Source: JBBKXP01 sp038251315 (GTDB lineage: Bacteria; Pseudomonadota; Alphaproteobacteria; Rhodobacterales; Rhodobacteraceae). From it: a DNA stretch of 64,000 nucleotides. Each line of letters begins with the position of its first letter. Position 1 is the stretch's first letter. Both the position numbers and the translations under genes were made by a program. The stretch spans positions 4,477 to 68,476 of the forward strand of contig JBBSBK010000004.1 in assembly GCA_038251315.1 (NCBI GenBank). Reading direction: 5' to 3'. The notes below the pieces were generated by a model. That model was given only the letters and a program-made list of their open reading frames with translations, was not told the origin of the DNA and did no database searches. This document shows, in pieces, positions 55,055-63,810 of this stretch.

Positions 55055-57265
55055 TTGCGCACAATCAGCCTTGAACGCACCACCCATCCGGATCTGATCT
55101 TCTGGATCACGGCCGGATGGATCGGTTATTGCCTTCTGCCCTGGTACGGGGTGGAAAAATTCTGGTCGCTGGAATGGCTGCTGGAGGGCTGGCCCTTTGA
55201 TGCGGATTTTGCCCCCGCAGCCATGCTGATTGCGACGGGACAAAAGCTGTGGCTTGCCCCGATGGTGCTGGCGCTGATTGCGCCCCTTGCCGTGCTGGGG
55301 CGTCGCAAATCCGACCCGTGGTTTGCCAGGGTGCTGATCCTGGCGGGGGGGTTCGGATTTTCATGGCTGGTGGCGCAAGGTCTGGGCATCGGTTTGCGAG
55401 GCTTCAACGCGGACTGGCTGACAGCACTGTTCGGGCCGCTGGAGGACCGGCAGTTCGGCATGGGCTATGGCGCGATGATCACCGCCTCGGCCTTCCTGTT
55501 CCTGTTCACCCAAGGGATTGCAGCGCGGGGGGCGGTGAACGGCGATGTCTTTGTGACCGCAGCAATCGGCGGAGTGATCGCGGTTGTCACGATCTTTGTG
55601 TTCTTTCCGATCGCCAAGATGTTGCTGGCAGCCTTCGCCACCGATGACGGCGGCTATTCGATCCTTGGCTTCTTTCCCAAGCTGTTTGACTATCGCATCT
55701 GGGGTCTGGGCTGCCTGACCGGGGGGCGCTGCGGTGTGGCGTGGAATTCGCTGGTGCTGGCGATTGCTGTCGGCGTGCTGACCACGCTCTTGGGGTTGGC
55801 CTTCGCGCTGGTCCTGACCCGGTCCGGCTTTCGCTACAAACGGCTGCTGCGGGCGCTGTCGGTGCTGCCGATCATCACACCGCCCTTCGTGATCGGCCTT
55901 GCCATCATTCTGCTGTTCGGCCTGTCCGGCACCGTCACCACATCCGTTGCGGCCTTTCTGGGCGTCGAGACGTCGCGCTGGATCTACGGTATGCCCGGCG
56001 TGCTGATCGCACAGGTTCTTGCCTTTACCCCCATCGCCTTTCTGGTGCTGATCGGGGTGGTCGAAGGTGTCAGCCCCAGCATGGAAGAGGCCGCGCAGAC
56101 CCTGCGCGCCAATCGCTGGCAGACCTTCCGCACCGTCAGCTGGCCACTGATGCGCCCTGGTCTGGCGAATGCGTTCCTGCTGGGTTTCATCGAAAGCATG
56201 GCCGATTTCGGCAACCCGCTGGTGCTGGGAGGCAACTTCGACCTGCTGTCGACCGAGATCTTCTTTGCCATCGTCGGCGCGCAATATGACCAAAGCCGCG
56301 CGGCCATTCTGGCGATGGTGCTGTTGGGCTTTACCCTAGGCGCGTTTTATCTTCAGCGGTTCTGGCTGGGCAAGAAAAGCTATACCACCGTCACCGGCAA
56401 GGGCGACAGCGGCGTTCACCCGCCGATGCCGCGCGGCCTCGCGATTCCGGTCTATGTGGTGGTGGCATTGTGGTCGACCTTTACGGTCGTGGTCTATGGC
56501 ATGATCCTTTACGGGTCGGTGGTGCAGCTTTGGGGCGTCGATGACACGCTGACGTTCAAGCATTACATTACCGCCTTCCGAATTGAGTGGGGCGAAAACG
56601 GGCTGCGCTGGACAGGTTCCGCCTGGTCCAGTTTCTGGACCACGATCTTGATCGCCACCCTGGCCGCACCGCTGACCGCCGCAATCGGGCTGATCACCGC
56701 CTATCTGCTGACCCGTCAGAGCTTTGCGGGCAAACGCGCGTTCGAATTTGGCACCATGCTGTCGTTCGCCATTCCCGGCACGGTCATCGGGGTCGCCTAC
56801 ATTCTGGCGTTCAACGTCCCACCGATCGAGATCACCGGAACCGGCCTGATCCTTGTCATCAGCTTTATCTTCCGCAACATGCCGGTCGGTGTGCGGGCTG
56901 GCATCGCGTCGATGAGCCAGCTGGACAAATCGCTGGATGAATCCTCGCTGACGCTGGGCGCGAACAGCTGGCAGACCTTCCGGGCGGTGATCCTGCCGCT
57001 GCTGCGCCCCGCCATTCTGGCAGCCCTTGTCTACAGTTTTGTCCGGGCCATGACGGCGATTTCGGCAGTGATCTTTCTTGTGTCGGCCCGCTATGACATG
57101 GCGACAAGCTACATCATCGGCAGGGTTGAAAACAACGACTACGGGCTGGCCATCGCCTATTCAACCGCGCTGATCTTCGTGATGCTGGCCGCCGTTGGCC
57201 TGCTGCAAGTGCTGGTCGGGCGCACACGGATCGGTCGGCGCACCAGCCATGCTGAGGGACATTGA
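55055..57265 (+). CDS. fused two-domain ABC permease (AfuB/FbpB type)
   Basis: 736 aa from TTG 55055, 3 bp after the binding-protein stop; no ATG or GTG lies nearby in frame. Two BPD_transp_1 domains are present with about 12-14 helices in all. EAA loops read SMEEAAQTLRANRWQTFRTV (about 345) and SLDESSLTLGANSWQTFRAV (about 630). The N-terminal about 200 residues add several helices before the first domain. The single polypeptide replaces a heterodimeric channel, as in FbpB/AfuB. It is flanked by its binding-protein and ATPase genes without gaps. Confidence 0.92.
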   Translation: MRTISLERTTHPDLIFWITAGWIGYCLLPWYGVEKFWSLEWLLEGWPFDADFAPAAMLIATGQKLWLAPMVLALIAPLAVLGRRKSDPWFARVLILAGGFGFSWLVAQGLGIGLRGFNADWLTALFGPLEDRQFGMGYGAMITASAFLFLFTQGIAARGAVNGDVFVTAAIGGVIAVVTIFVFFPIAKMLLAAFATDDGGYSILGFFPKLFDYRIWGLGCLTGGRCGVAWNSLVLAIAVGVLTTLLGLAFALVLTRSGFRYKRLLRALSVLPIITPPFVIGLAIILLFGLSGTVTTSVAAFLGVETSRWIYGMPGVLIAQVLAFTPIAFLVLIGVVEGVSPSMEEAAQTLRANRWQTFRTVSWPLMRPGLANAFLLGFIESMADFGNPLVLGGNFDLLSTEIFFAIVGAQYDQSRAAILAMVLLGFTLGAFYLQRFWLGKKSYTTVTGKGDSGVHPPMPRGLAIPVYVVVALWSTFTVVVYGMILYGSVVQLWGVDDTLTFKHYITAFRIEWGENGLRWTGSAWSSFWTTILIATLAAPLTAAIGLITAYLLTRQSFAGKRAFEFGTMLSFAIPGTVIGVAYILAFNVPPIEITGTGLILVISFIFRNMPVGVRAGIASMSQLDKSLDESSLTLGANSWQTFRAVILPLLRPAILAALVYSFVRAMTAISAVIFLVSARYDMATSYIIGRVENNDYGLAIAYSTALIFVMLAAVGLLQVLVGRTRIGRRTSHAEGH

Positions 57266-58348
57266 ATGACAGTCATCAACGCCAAGGCCGCCTCGGTCCG
57301 GTTCGAAAATGTATCCAAGGTCTATGGTGCCAAAGTCACTGCCGTGGACAACATCAATCTTGAGGTGGCAGCGGGAACACTCGTCACCCTGCTGGGCCCG
57401 TCCGGATGCGGCAAGACCACCACCCTGAGGATGATCGCCGGGCTTGAAATGGCGACCAAGGGACGGATCTTCATCGGCGACAAGGACGTGACCAAGCTGC
57501 CCGCCACCGACCGGGACGTGTCGATGGTGTTTCAGAGCTATGCATTGTTCCCGCATATGACCGTGATGGAAAATGTCGGCTATGGGCTGAAGTTTTCGGG
57601 GTTCGACAAGGCTGAGGCTCGGTCAAAGGCGCTGGCCGGGCTTGAGTTGGTGGGTCTGACGGGTTACGGCGACCGGCTTCCGTCAGAGCTGTCCGGCGGT
57701 CAGCAGCAGCGTGTCGCCGTGGCGCGGGCCCTAGTGTTGGAACCGCAGGTTCTTCTGTTCGATGAACCTCTGTCCAACCTTGACGCGAAACTGCGCCGTC
57801 AGGTCCGCGAAGAAATCCGCGACATCCAGAAGACCCTTGGTCTGACCGTGGTCTATGTCACCCACGATCAGGAAGAAGCGCTTGCCGTTTCCGATGAAAT
57901 CGTCGTGATGCGCAACGCCGCGATCGCACAGAAGGGCACGCCCCGCGATCTTTACGAGGCCCCCGCAGATGCCTTCGTGGCCGATTTCATCGGCGAGGCA
58001 AACCTGATCCCGGTGGAAATCACCGCACTTGACGGCGACATCGCCACGGTGCGGATTGCCGATTATACCCATCGCCTGCCCTCGCGCGGGTTGTCGCAGG
58101 GCCCGGCAAAGCTGGCCGTGCGCCCTTCGCGGATGCGTCTGGTGGCAGGCTCGGGCGACGGGGTGGTCGCGGTGATCGACAAGGCCACCTATGTAGGAAG
58201 CCGGATGGAATACACCGTCACCGCCGCCTTTGGCACGGTGTTTGCCGTGCTGGACGATGTGGTGACGCCGTTCCGGGTCGGCGACGGCGTCACCATCTCT
58301 TTCGCGGCCTCCGGCCCTGTGCTGATCCCCGCCGATCAGGCGTCGTAG
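57266..58348 (+). CDS. ABC transporter ATPase (AfuC/FbpC/PotA type)
   Basis: 360 aa, ATG directly after the permease stop. Walker A is LLGPSGCGKTTTLRMIAG, the Q-loop is VFQSYALFPHMTVMENVGYG, the signature is ELSGGQQQRVAVARALV, and Walker B is VLLFDEPLSNLDAKLRR. A TOBE domain spans about 280-355 (LAVRPSRMRLVAGSGDG). It completes the three-gene uptake system. Its last 13 bp overlap the end of the convergent IMPase-family gene. Confidence 0.93.
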   Translation: MTVINAKAASVRFENVSKVYGAKVTAVDNINLEVAAGTLVTLLGPSGCGKTTTLRMIAGLEMATKGRIFIGDKDVTKLPATDRDVSMVFQSYALFPHMTVMENVGYGLKFSGFDKAEARSKALAGLELVGLTGYGDRLPSELSGGQQQRVAVARALVLEPQVLLFDEPLSNLDAKLRRQVREEIRDIQKTLGLTVVYVTHDQEEALAVSDEIVVMRNAAIAQKGTPRDLYEAPADAFVADFIGEANLIPVEITALDGDIATVRIADYTHRLPSRGLSQGPAKLAVRPSRMRLVAGSGDGVVAVIDKATYVGSRMEYTVTAAFGTVFAVLDDVVTPFRVGDGVTISFAASGPVLIPADQAS

Positions 58349-59127
58349 GCGGCCTTGGCCAGCGCCGCCACTGCGTCGAACACCCCCGCCCCGGAAACGA
58401 CAACCCGCCCGCCATGCGCAATCGCCTCGTCGGCATTAACGGGTTCCACTTGCCCTCCCGCTTCGGACACGATCAGATGACCGGCCAGAAAATCCCACGC
58501 GTTCATGTGTTCCTCGACATAACCAAGGATGCGGCCCGTCGCCACATAGGCCAGCGAAAGCCCGCCAGAGCCGTTGCGCCAGAACACGGTCCCCGCATCG
58601 CACGACAGGCTGACCAGCCGCTTTATCCCCTCCAGATGCGTGCGGCCGGAAAATCCCACGCCCAGCGACCCCGCGCGCAGGCTTGTCTTGTCCGAACATC
58701 GGATGGCCCGGTCATTGCAGAACGCGCCACCGCCCAGCACGGCGTGATGCAGTTCGTCATGCACCGGGTCATGAACGACACCGATCACCGTCTGCCCCTG
58801 ATGCACACAGGCAAGGATCACGCACCATTGTGGAATGCCGTTGATGAAGTTCGTCGTGCCGTCGATCGGGTCGATCACCCATGTATATCCGCTGGTGCCC
58901 GACGTCGGCGCACCCTCCTCGCCCACGATACTGTCATCGGGAAAAGCCGCAGCCAGCGCCGCGCGCACGGCCAGTTCGACATTGCGGTCCGCTTCCGAGA
59001 CGAAATCCTGATGACCTTTCACGTCGATGGTCAGCGTGTCCCACTTGCGGAAATAATCCAGCGCCATCGCCCCCACATCAACGGCTATACGGCGGGCGGC
59101 GGCGTGTCGGGCGGCAAGATCAGTCAT
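58336..59127 (-). CDS. inositol monophosphatase family phosphatase
   Basis: 263 aa from ATG 59127, behind an AGAAGGACA ribosome-binding site. The metal- and phosphate-binding motifs are complete: DSIVGEEGAPTSG (about 63), motif A VIDPIDGTTNFINGIPQW (about 83-100), and motif B NAWDFLAGHLIVSEAGG (about 204-220). It hydrolyses phosphate monoesters of small polyols or sugars in a Mg-dependent reaction. It faces the AfuABC-like operon and is divergent from a HAD phosphatase gene 62 bp away. A role in removing phosphate from imported esters is inference. Confidence 0.93.
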   Translation of the reverse strand: MTDLAARHAAARRIAVDVGAMALDYFRKWDTLTIDVKGHQDFVSEADRNVELAVRAALAAAFPDDSIVGEEGAPTSGTSGYTWVIDPIDGTTNFINGIPQWCVILACVHQGQTVIGVVHDPVHDELHHAVLGGGAFCNDRAIRCSDKTSLRAGSLGVGFSGRTHLEGIKRLVSLSCDAGTVFWRNGSGGLSLAYVATGRILGYVEEHMNAWDFLAGHLIVSEAGGQVEPVNADEAIAHGGRVVVSGAGVFDAVAALAKAAYDA

Positions 59128-59189
59128 GGGATGTCCTTCTGGAGTTTCAACAGCCTTATCAGGGCCAGCAGGCAAATGGAATTCAGCGC

Positions 59190-59846
59190 ATGAAACTAAG
59201 CGATTACAAGGCGGCAATCTTCGATCTGGACGGCACGCTCGTCCTGTCAGAGCCCGCATGGGAAGAGGCCAAGCGGCGGGTGCTGCGCCGTCTTGATATC
59301 ACCGTCCCGCAGGCGGTCTATGATGCTTTCGTTGGCCGGGGCGTGCGCAGCTTTCTGAATGAAGTGATGGGTCCGGATCTTTCGGACATCCGGCGCGCCG
59401 ATCTGGCCTACCAGATCGGTGCCGAAGCGGATATTCTGCTGCCTCAGATGCGCAAGATTATGCCCGGCGCGTCAGAGTTCGTTAAAAGTCTCGCGAAGTC
59501 CGGCCTTGGCATCGCCGTTTGTTCGTCCTCACCCTCCCGGCACATCGTCGCGGCTATGGATCAACTGGGCCTGTCCGCTTTTGTTTCGACACTCGTCTCG
59601 GGCGCCGACCTGCCGCGCGGCAAACCCGACCCCTTGCCCTATCTGGAAACGCTGCGCCGCCTGAAACTTGGCCCCGAAGAGGCCTTTGCTGTTGAGGATG
59701 CGTTGCCCGGCGTCCGATCCGCCCATGCGGCGGGTCTGGCCGTGATCGCAATAGGGCATGACGCGCAGGCGCAGGAATTCGAGGAGTTCTGCCGGTTTCG
59801 TGTGTCGAACTACGGGGAACTGAGCAGGGTTCTTGATTTGCCATGA
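59190..59846 (+). CDS. HAD superfamily phosphatase (beta-phosphoglucomutase-like)
   Basis: 218 aa from ATG 59190; longer in-frame extension is antisense to the IMPase gene. HAD motif I is AAIFDLDGTLVLSEPAW with both catalytic Asp, motif II GIAVCSSSPSRH, motif III Lys in RGKPDPLPYL, and motif IV AFAVEDALPGVRSAHAAG. The cap is the small helical kind of subfamily IA, which acts on sugar phosphates or glycolate phosphate. It is probably paired functionally with the divergent IMPase-family gene and the phosphate-ester transporter. Confidence 0.9.
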   Translation: MKLSDYKAAIFDLDGTLVLSEPAWEEAKRRVLRRLDITVPQAVYDAFVGRGVRSFLNEVMGPDLSDIRRADLAYQIGAEADILLPQMRKIMPGASEFVKSLAKSGLGIAVCSSSPSRHIVAAMDQLGLSAFVSTLVSGADLPRGKPDPLPYLETLRRLKLGPEEAFAVEDALPGVRSAHAAGLAVIAIGHDAQAQEFEEFCRFRVSNYGELSRVLDLP

Positions 59847-60536
59847 ACAACAAAGCCAAACCGGACCTCCCGAAGTGACACCGACCGGCGTGGAAAATCA
59901 AACGTATCATGCGCGAGATTTTGGAGCGCGACGGCGGGCAGGTGCGCGCCCGCGCCTACCCGTATGCCCTGCCCGAGGATCAAAACGAAAAGGTTCTGCC
60001 GCGAACGTGAACCTGCCGATGACCTCATCGGTGAACCTGAGCCAAGGACATGCGCACAAGCGGTTCACGCCGCCCAGCCTTGCCTGCCATTGCCCCTCGC
60101 CATTGTGGCGGGTCTAGTGCCGCTGGTCTGATCGGGAGGCTGCGCAAGGTGGCGATCCGTGGCCGGGGGGCGATGTGCTGGTGGCCACGGGTCAAACCGC
60201 CATGCTCAACGCGCCATTGCCGGAAAAGGTGCGGCTGGATGAAAACAGCGGGAATCGGTCCGACAAGATCTGCCTGCCGTAAAAGCCGTTCACCAGCACC
60301 AGCCCGTAGATATAGGCGATTTCGTCACTGGTTCCGGAATGCTACTGCAACTTGAACCTGCCCGATGTGGGGCCGGGGCGATCATCTATTTTCCGGTCAG
60401 ATAGCAGTGGTCCAGACCGTGCTGCTTTGGCGGGGCCTGCCCGTCAAGGCACTCTGGTGCTTGCAAGCATGGCTTTCACGGTGCAGGCTGCGATCTGGTT
60501 TCCTAGCATTGGACGGACATTTCAGGGGGGGTTATC
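59847..60536. other. 690-bp region of decayed coding sequence
   Basis: Short protein-like stretches appear in different plus-strand frames, broken by stops: IKRIMREILERDGGQVRARA followed by YPYALPEDQNEKVLP (about 59894-60000), then GDVLVATGQTAMLNAPLPEK and VRLDENSGNRSDKICLP (about 60168-60280). Further stops and frame changes follow to 60420. This looks like one or two genes in decay. I do not recognise the families. The last bases carry a G-rich ribosome-binding stretch for the formamidase-family gene. Confidence 0.4.
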
Positions 60537-61853
60537 ATGCCAGACGGCAGCAACACACCATCACGCCGCAGTGTCATGGTATCGGAATTCACCAACAGCG
60601 TGCTTGATCCGGACGCCCCCATGCTGGGGCCGGTGGAAAACGGCGGCACCATCATCGCCAATACCGCGCCGGGTTGCTGGGGGCCGATGATTACCCCATC
60701 CTTGCGCGGCGGGCATGAGGTGACACGCCCGGTGTTCGTCGAGGGGGCCGAAGTGGGCGACGGCGTGGCCATACGCATCCGTGACATCACGGTCACATCG
60801 ATTGCCACCGCGTCGGGGCACGATTCCTCGCCCGACGGGTTCTGCCTTGGTGACCCCTATGTCGCGGCGCGGTGCCCGGTCTGCGATACCGTCTGGCCCG
60901 AAACGCATGTCGAGGGCATCGGGCAGGATGCGGTCAAGTGCAACATCTGCGGCAATGCGGTGACGCCCTTTGCGATCGTGCATGGCTATACGGTGACCTT
61001 TGACGAAACCCGCTCGGTCGGGCTTACGCTGCCAAAGTCGGCGGCAGAAACCATTGCGCGCGACGCCAACCATTATTCGGCGCTGCCAGACCAAAGCCGC
61101 CAGCATTCGATCCTGACCTTTGCTCCCTCGGATATGCCAGGCACTCTGGTGCGGATGCGGCCCTTCATGGGCCAGCTTGGCACCTGCCCGTCGATGGCGA
61201 TGCCCGACAGTCACAACGCGGGTGATTTCGGGTCGTTCCTTGTCGGCGCTCCGCATCAATACGCGATCACCGCCGAGCAGTTGGTGCAGCACAAGACCGA
61301 TGGGCACATGGATATTGATGCCGTCCGCGCCGGTGCCATCATCGTTTGCCCGGTCAAGGTGCGGGGCGCTGGGGTTTACATGGGCGACATGCATGCAGGA
61401 CAGGGCGACGGCGAGATTGCAGGTCATACAATGGATGTGTCGGGCAGCGTTACCCTGCAGATCGAGGTGGTGAAGAACTATCCGCTGGACGGGCCGGTCC
61501 TGTTTCCGCTGGAAGAAGACCTGCCGCCGATGGCGCGGCCGTTTACCGCCGCCGAGCAGGCCAAAGGGCAACGGCTGGCTGCAAAATGGGGCGTGGCGCA
61601 AATTGAACCGCGGGCTCCGATTTCGGTGATCGGCACAGCTTCCAACCTGAACCTTGCCATAGAAAACGGCCTTGAACGTGCGGCGAAACTGCTGGGCATG
61701 ACCGTGGCCGAGGTGCGCAACCGCGCAACCGTGAACGGCGCTATCGAGATCGGCCGCGCACCGGGGGTCATTCAGGTGACGTTCCTTGCGCCGCTTGCCA
61801 AACTCGACGCCGTAGGGCTGGGAGATTACGCGCGCGAACAATACAGTCTGTAA
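60537..61853 (+). CDS. acetamidase/formamidase family protein
   Basis: 438 aa from ATG 60537, with a G-rich ribosome-binding stretch. The FmdA_AmdA pattern is clear: PMLGPVENGGTIIANTAPGC, RIRDITVTS, CPSMAMPDSHNAGDFGSFLV, VYMGDMHAGQGDGEIAGHTM, and TASNLNLAIENGLERAAKLL. The family hydrolyses small amides to ammonia and carboxylate. A CPVC...CNIC pair (about 118-140) looks like a zinc-ribbon insertion. The gene stands alone, followed by a terminator-like hairpin. Substrate not predictable. Confidence 0.9.
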   Translation: MPDGSNTPSRRSVMVSEFTNSVLDPDAPMLGPVENGGTIIANTAPGCWGPMITPSLRGGHEVTRPVFVEGAEVGDGVAIRIRDITVTSIATASGHDSSPDGFCLGDPYVAARCPVCDTVWPETHVEGIGQDAVKCNICGNAVTPFAIVHGYTVTFDETRSVGLTLPKSAAETIARDANHYSALPDQSRQHSILTFAPSDMPGTLVRMRPFMGQLGTCPSMAMPDSHNAGDFGSFLVGAPHQYAITAEQLVQHKTDGHMDIDAVRAGAIIVCPVKVRGAGVYMGDMHAGQGDGEIAGHTMDVSGSVTLQIEVVKNYPLDGPVLFPLEEDLPPMARPFTAAEQAKGQRLAAKWGVAQIEPRAPISVIGTASNLNLAIENGLERAAKLLGMTVAEVRNRATVNGAIEIGRAPGVIQVTFLAPLAKLDAVGLGDYAREQYSL

Positions 61854-61860
61854 AATCTTG

Positions 61861-61880
61861 CGCGGGCCATAGGGCCCGCG
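61861..61880 (+). terminator. terminator-like hairpin after formamidase-family gene
   Basis: Perfect 8-bp stem CGCGGGCC/GGCCCGCG with a 4-nt loop, 7 bp past the stop codon. No T run follows, so it could be a Rho-assisted or purely 3'-protective structure. Confidence 0.55.
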
Positions 61881-62335
61881 TATCCGATCTGCGGCCAGTG
61901 CTTCCCGGTTCCATCGAGGCTGCCGACCTGCGTTCCCGCGCAGCGGGGAGTGGCTCAAAGATCAGCTTGAAAGACTGCCGGAAAGATCACCAGCCCTAGA
62001 AAGAAAAGCAGGCAAGGGCGTTGGTACAATATGCAGCTTCGTCCACCCGGAAAGCCGGCGTCTGCCTGCCATGAACGTCGTACCAGCACTCTGCGGCATT
62101 GGAAAAAGACCTTAACGGGCAGCAAACTCCGCTTCGGAATTCCATAGGTTCGGAACGACTGCTTTGGGCCGAAGACGCCCGAACCCGGCGGAGTTCCGCG
62201 CCGGGCCTTGGGGTGGCACAATTCTTTTCGGAACGGGATAGTGTCGCAGCGGTCGACCGGCTCAGGGTTTTCAGTCTCGGCCAATTTCGGGGGCTCATGA
62301 AATCGGCCTTCGCGGCGATGATCGCGCAGCCGTAG
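61881..62335. other. intergenic region without recognised gene
   Basis: About 455 bp between the formamidase-family gene and the IS21 remnant. Open frames on both strands are Arg/Ser-rich and match nothing I know. An in-frame TAG at 62333-62335 closes the region just before the istA fragment. It may be further mobile-element debris. Confidence 0.35.
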
Positions 62336-63028
62336 CGGTCGCCGCACGGCAAACAGCCCGGCTCGATTGCGGATGTCTGGGCCGATGAACAGGCAGCGCT
62401 GATGCCACTGCCCGTGGCTTTTGACGGCTTTGTCGAGTTGAGCAAACGCTTGTCGCCGACATGTCTGATCAGCTTTGAGCGCAATCGCTACAGCGTTCCG
62501 GCATCCTTCGCCAATCGCCCGGTCAGCCTTCGGATCTATCCAGACCGACCGGTCGTGGCGGCCGAAGGCAACATCCTGTGCGAACATACGCGCGAGATTC
62601 AGCGCAGCCATCACCTTCCAGCAAAGACGATCTACGACTGGCGGCACTATCTGTCGGTCGTGCAAAGGAAGCCGGGGGCTCTTCGCAATGGGGCACCCTT
62701 CCTGGAATTACCGCTTGCCTTCAGACAGTTGCAGGACTGCATGCTGCGCAAGCCCGGCGGCGATCGAGAGATGGTCGATATCCTCGCCCTCGTTCTGCAT
62801 CACGATGAACAAGCCATTCTCACCGCGGTGGAACTGGCGCTGACCGAGGGCGTGCCCACCAAAACCCATGTGCTGAACCTCTTGCACAGCCTGATCGACG
62901 GCAAGGTGGTGGGCGGTCCCCCATTGGACACGCCGCCGGCACTGGCCCTGCACCGTGAACCCAAGGCCAATGTCGAACGCTATGACGATCTGCTTTCCCA
63001 GATCGTGGAGGGCCGCCATGCGTCATGA
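62336..63028 (+). pseudogene. istA: IS21-family transposase IstA, C-terminal fragment
   Basis: The frame opens after TAG 62333-62335. It reads IADVWADEQAALMPLPVAFD, then CLISFERNRYSVPASFANRP, RIYPDRPVVAAEGNILCEHT, KTIYDWRHYLSVVQRKPGAL and PPALALHREPKANVERYDDL. This is the post-catalytic C-terminal part of IstA; the helix-turn-helix and DDE core are absent. It ends just beyond the start of an istB fragment, in the usual istA-istB overlap. So the element is truncated on its 5' side and is not mobile. Confidence 0.9.
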
Positions 63029-63080
63029 TCCAGCCGCCGGCGCCATCGTCATCATGCTGCGCAGCCTGAAGATGTACGGC
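63018..63080 (+). pseudogene. istB: IS21-family helper ATPase IstB, N-terminal stub
   Basis: ATG 63018 begins MRHDPAAGAIVIMLRSLKMY, the typical IstB start, overlapping istA by 11 bp as in intact IS21 elements. After about 21 codons the sequence leaves the family and stops by 63170. The AAA+ ATPase core is missing. This marks the right-hand break of the IS21 remnant, about 210 bp from the tRNA gene. Confidence 0.82.
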
Positions 63081-63293
63081 ATCTCGCTGCAACTGTTTGG
63101 ATCTGGCGCGCCGAGCAAAACGCGGCAAACCACGGAGCGAACCTCGCTGTACTTCGGGCCGCTGTCGTAAGCGTTCTGGACCACAGCATATCGAAGCCCG
63201 TCAGGCGCAACTGTTCTGACCGTGATGGGTGGCGTTGTCGCGAAGTTGTTGCGCTTCGAAAAAGTCATACGCATCACCAATCACAACAAATAA

Positions 63294-63369
63294 TGGTGCC
63301 GCTTAGGTGACTCGAACACCTGACCCCCGCATTACGAATGCGATGCTCTACCAGCTGAGCTAAAGCGGC
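63294..63369 (-). tRNA. tRNA-Thr (anticodon CGT)
   Basis: 76 nt with encoded CCA. The minus strand folds as acceptor GCCGCTT/AAGCGGC, a D-arm GCTC/GAGC, an anticodon arm TCGCA-TTCGTAA-TGCGG with CGT at positions 34-36, a five-base variable loop, and a T-arm AGGTG-TTCGAGT-CACCT. CGU decodes ACG threonine codons. Its flanks carry IS21 and IS3 debris, suggesting a hot spot for insertions. Confidence 0.97.
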
Positions 63370-63422
63370 ACACCGGGAAGCGTTTAGACGGTCGGAGTAA
63401 ATCGCGCAAGGTCAAAACCGCT

Positions 63423-63749
63423 TCACGCTGCCGCTTCGGTAAGCTTTCGATTTACTTGTTCTTGGAGCCGACAGAAGTAGACTGACAGCTTCAGGACAAG
63501 CATGTAACAGACTGTTTTGCTGAGAATAAACATCTTTTCACGGTCACCGCTGCCTACGTGCGCAGCGACTGGCATCGAGTGGGCTTCATCGAGCCGGGCA
63601 ACGTAATCTTCGGTGAGCGTGCCGCTTGCGGGCAGGTAGAACTCGTTAGTGGTTTTCTGTGCCTTGATTGCAGCGATCTTCGCTTCGATCCTCGCTCCAT
63701 CAATCTGAGCTCCCCCCCCGAAGATCGGACAGTGACGGAAGCTACGATC
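63423..63749 (-). pseudogene. unidentified gene tail cut off by an IS3-family end
   Basis: A minus-strand frame of about 108 codons is open from the IS junction at 63749 to a TGA at 63423-63425, with no start codon in its first half. It contains GARIEAKIAAIKAQKTTNEF, YLPASGTLTEDYVARLDEAH and CRLQEQVNRKLTEAAA. It has plausible coding composition but no family I recognise. The upstream part is displaced by the IS3-type sequence starting at 63750, so it is best read as a 3' remnant. It lies 53 bp upstream of the tRNA-Thr 5' end. Confidence 0.4.
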
Positions 63750-63810
63750 TGAGGTCTGCTGATCCCCAATCAGAGGAGATCAGAACATGTCGAAACGCAG
63801 GAACCATGAC
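63750..63810 (+). mobile_element. IS3-family element left end with first codons of orfA
   Basis: After TGAGGTCTGCTGATCCCCAA, a plausible terminal inverted repeat beginning TG, an AGAGGAG ribosome-binding site precedes ATG 63787, which reads MSKRRNHD. That is the characteristic start of OrfA proteins of one IS3 subgroup. The next codons leave the family abruptly, so orfA is only eight codons long here. Confidence 0.65.

Noticed and set aside
63023..63280. 85-codon minus-strand ORF between the istB stub and tRNA-Thr
   Set aside because: It overlaps the IS21 remnant on the opposite strand and matches nothing known; it may be older gene debris but cannot be supported.
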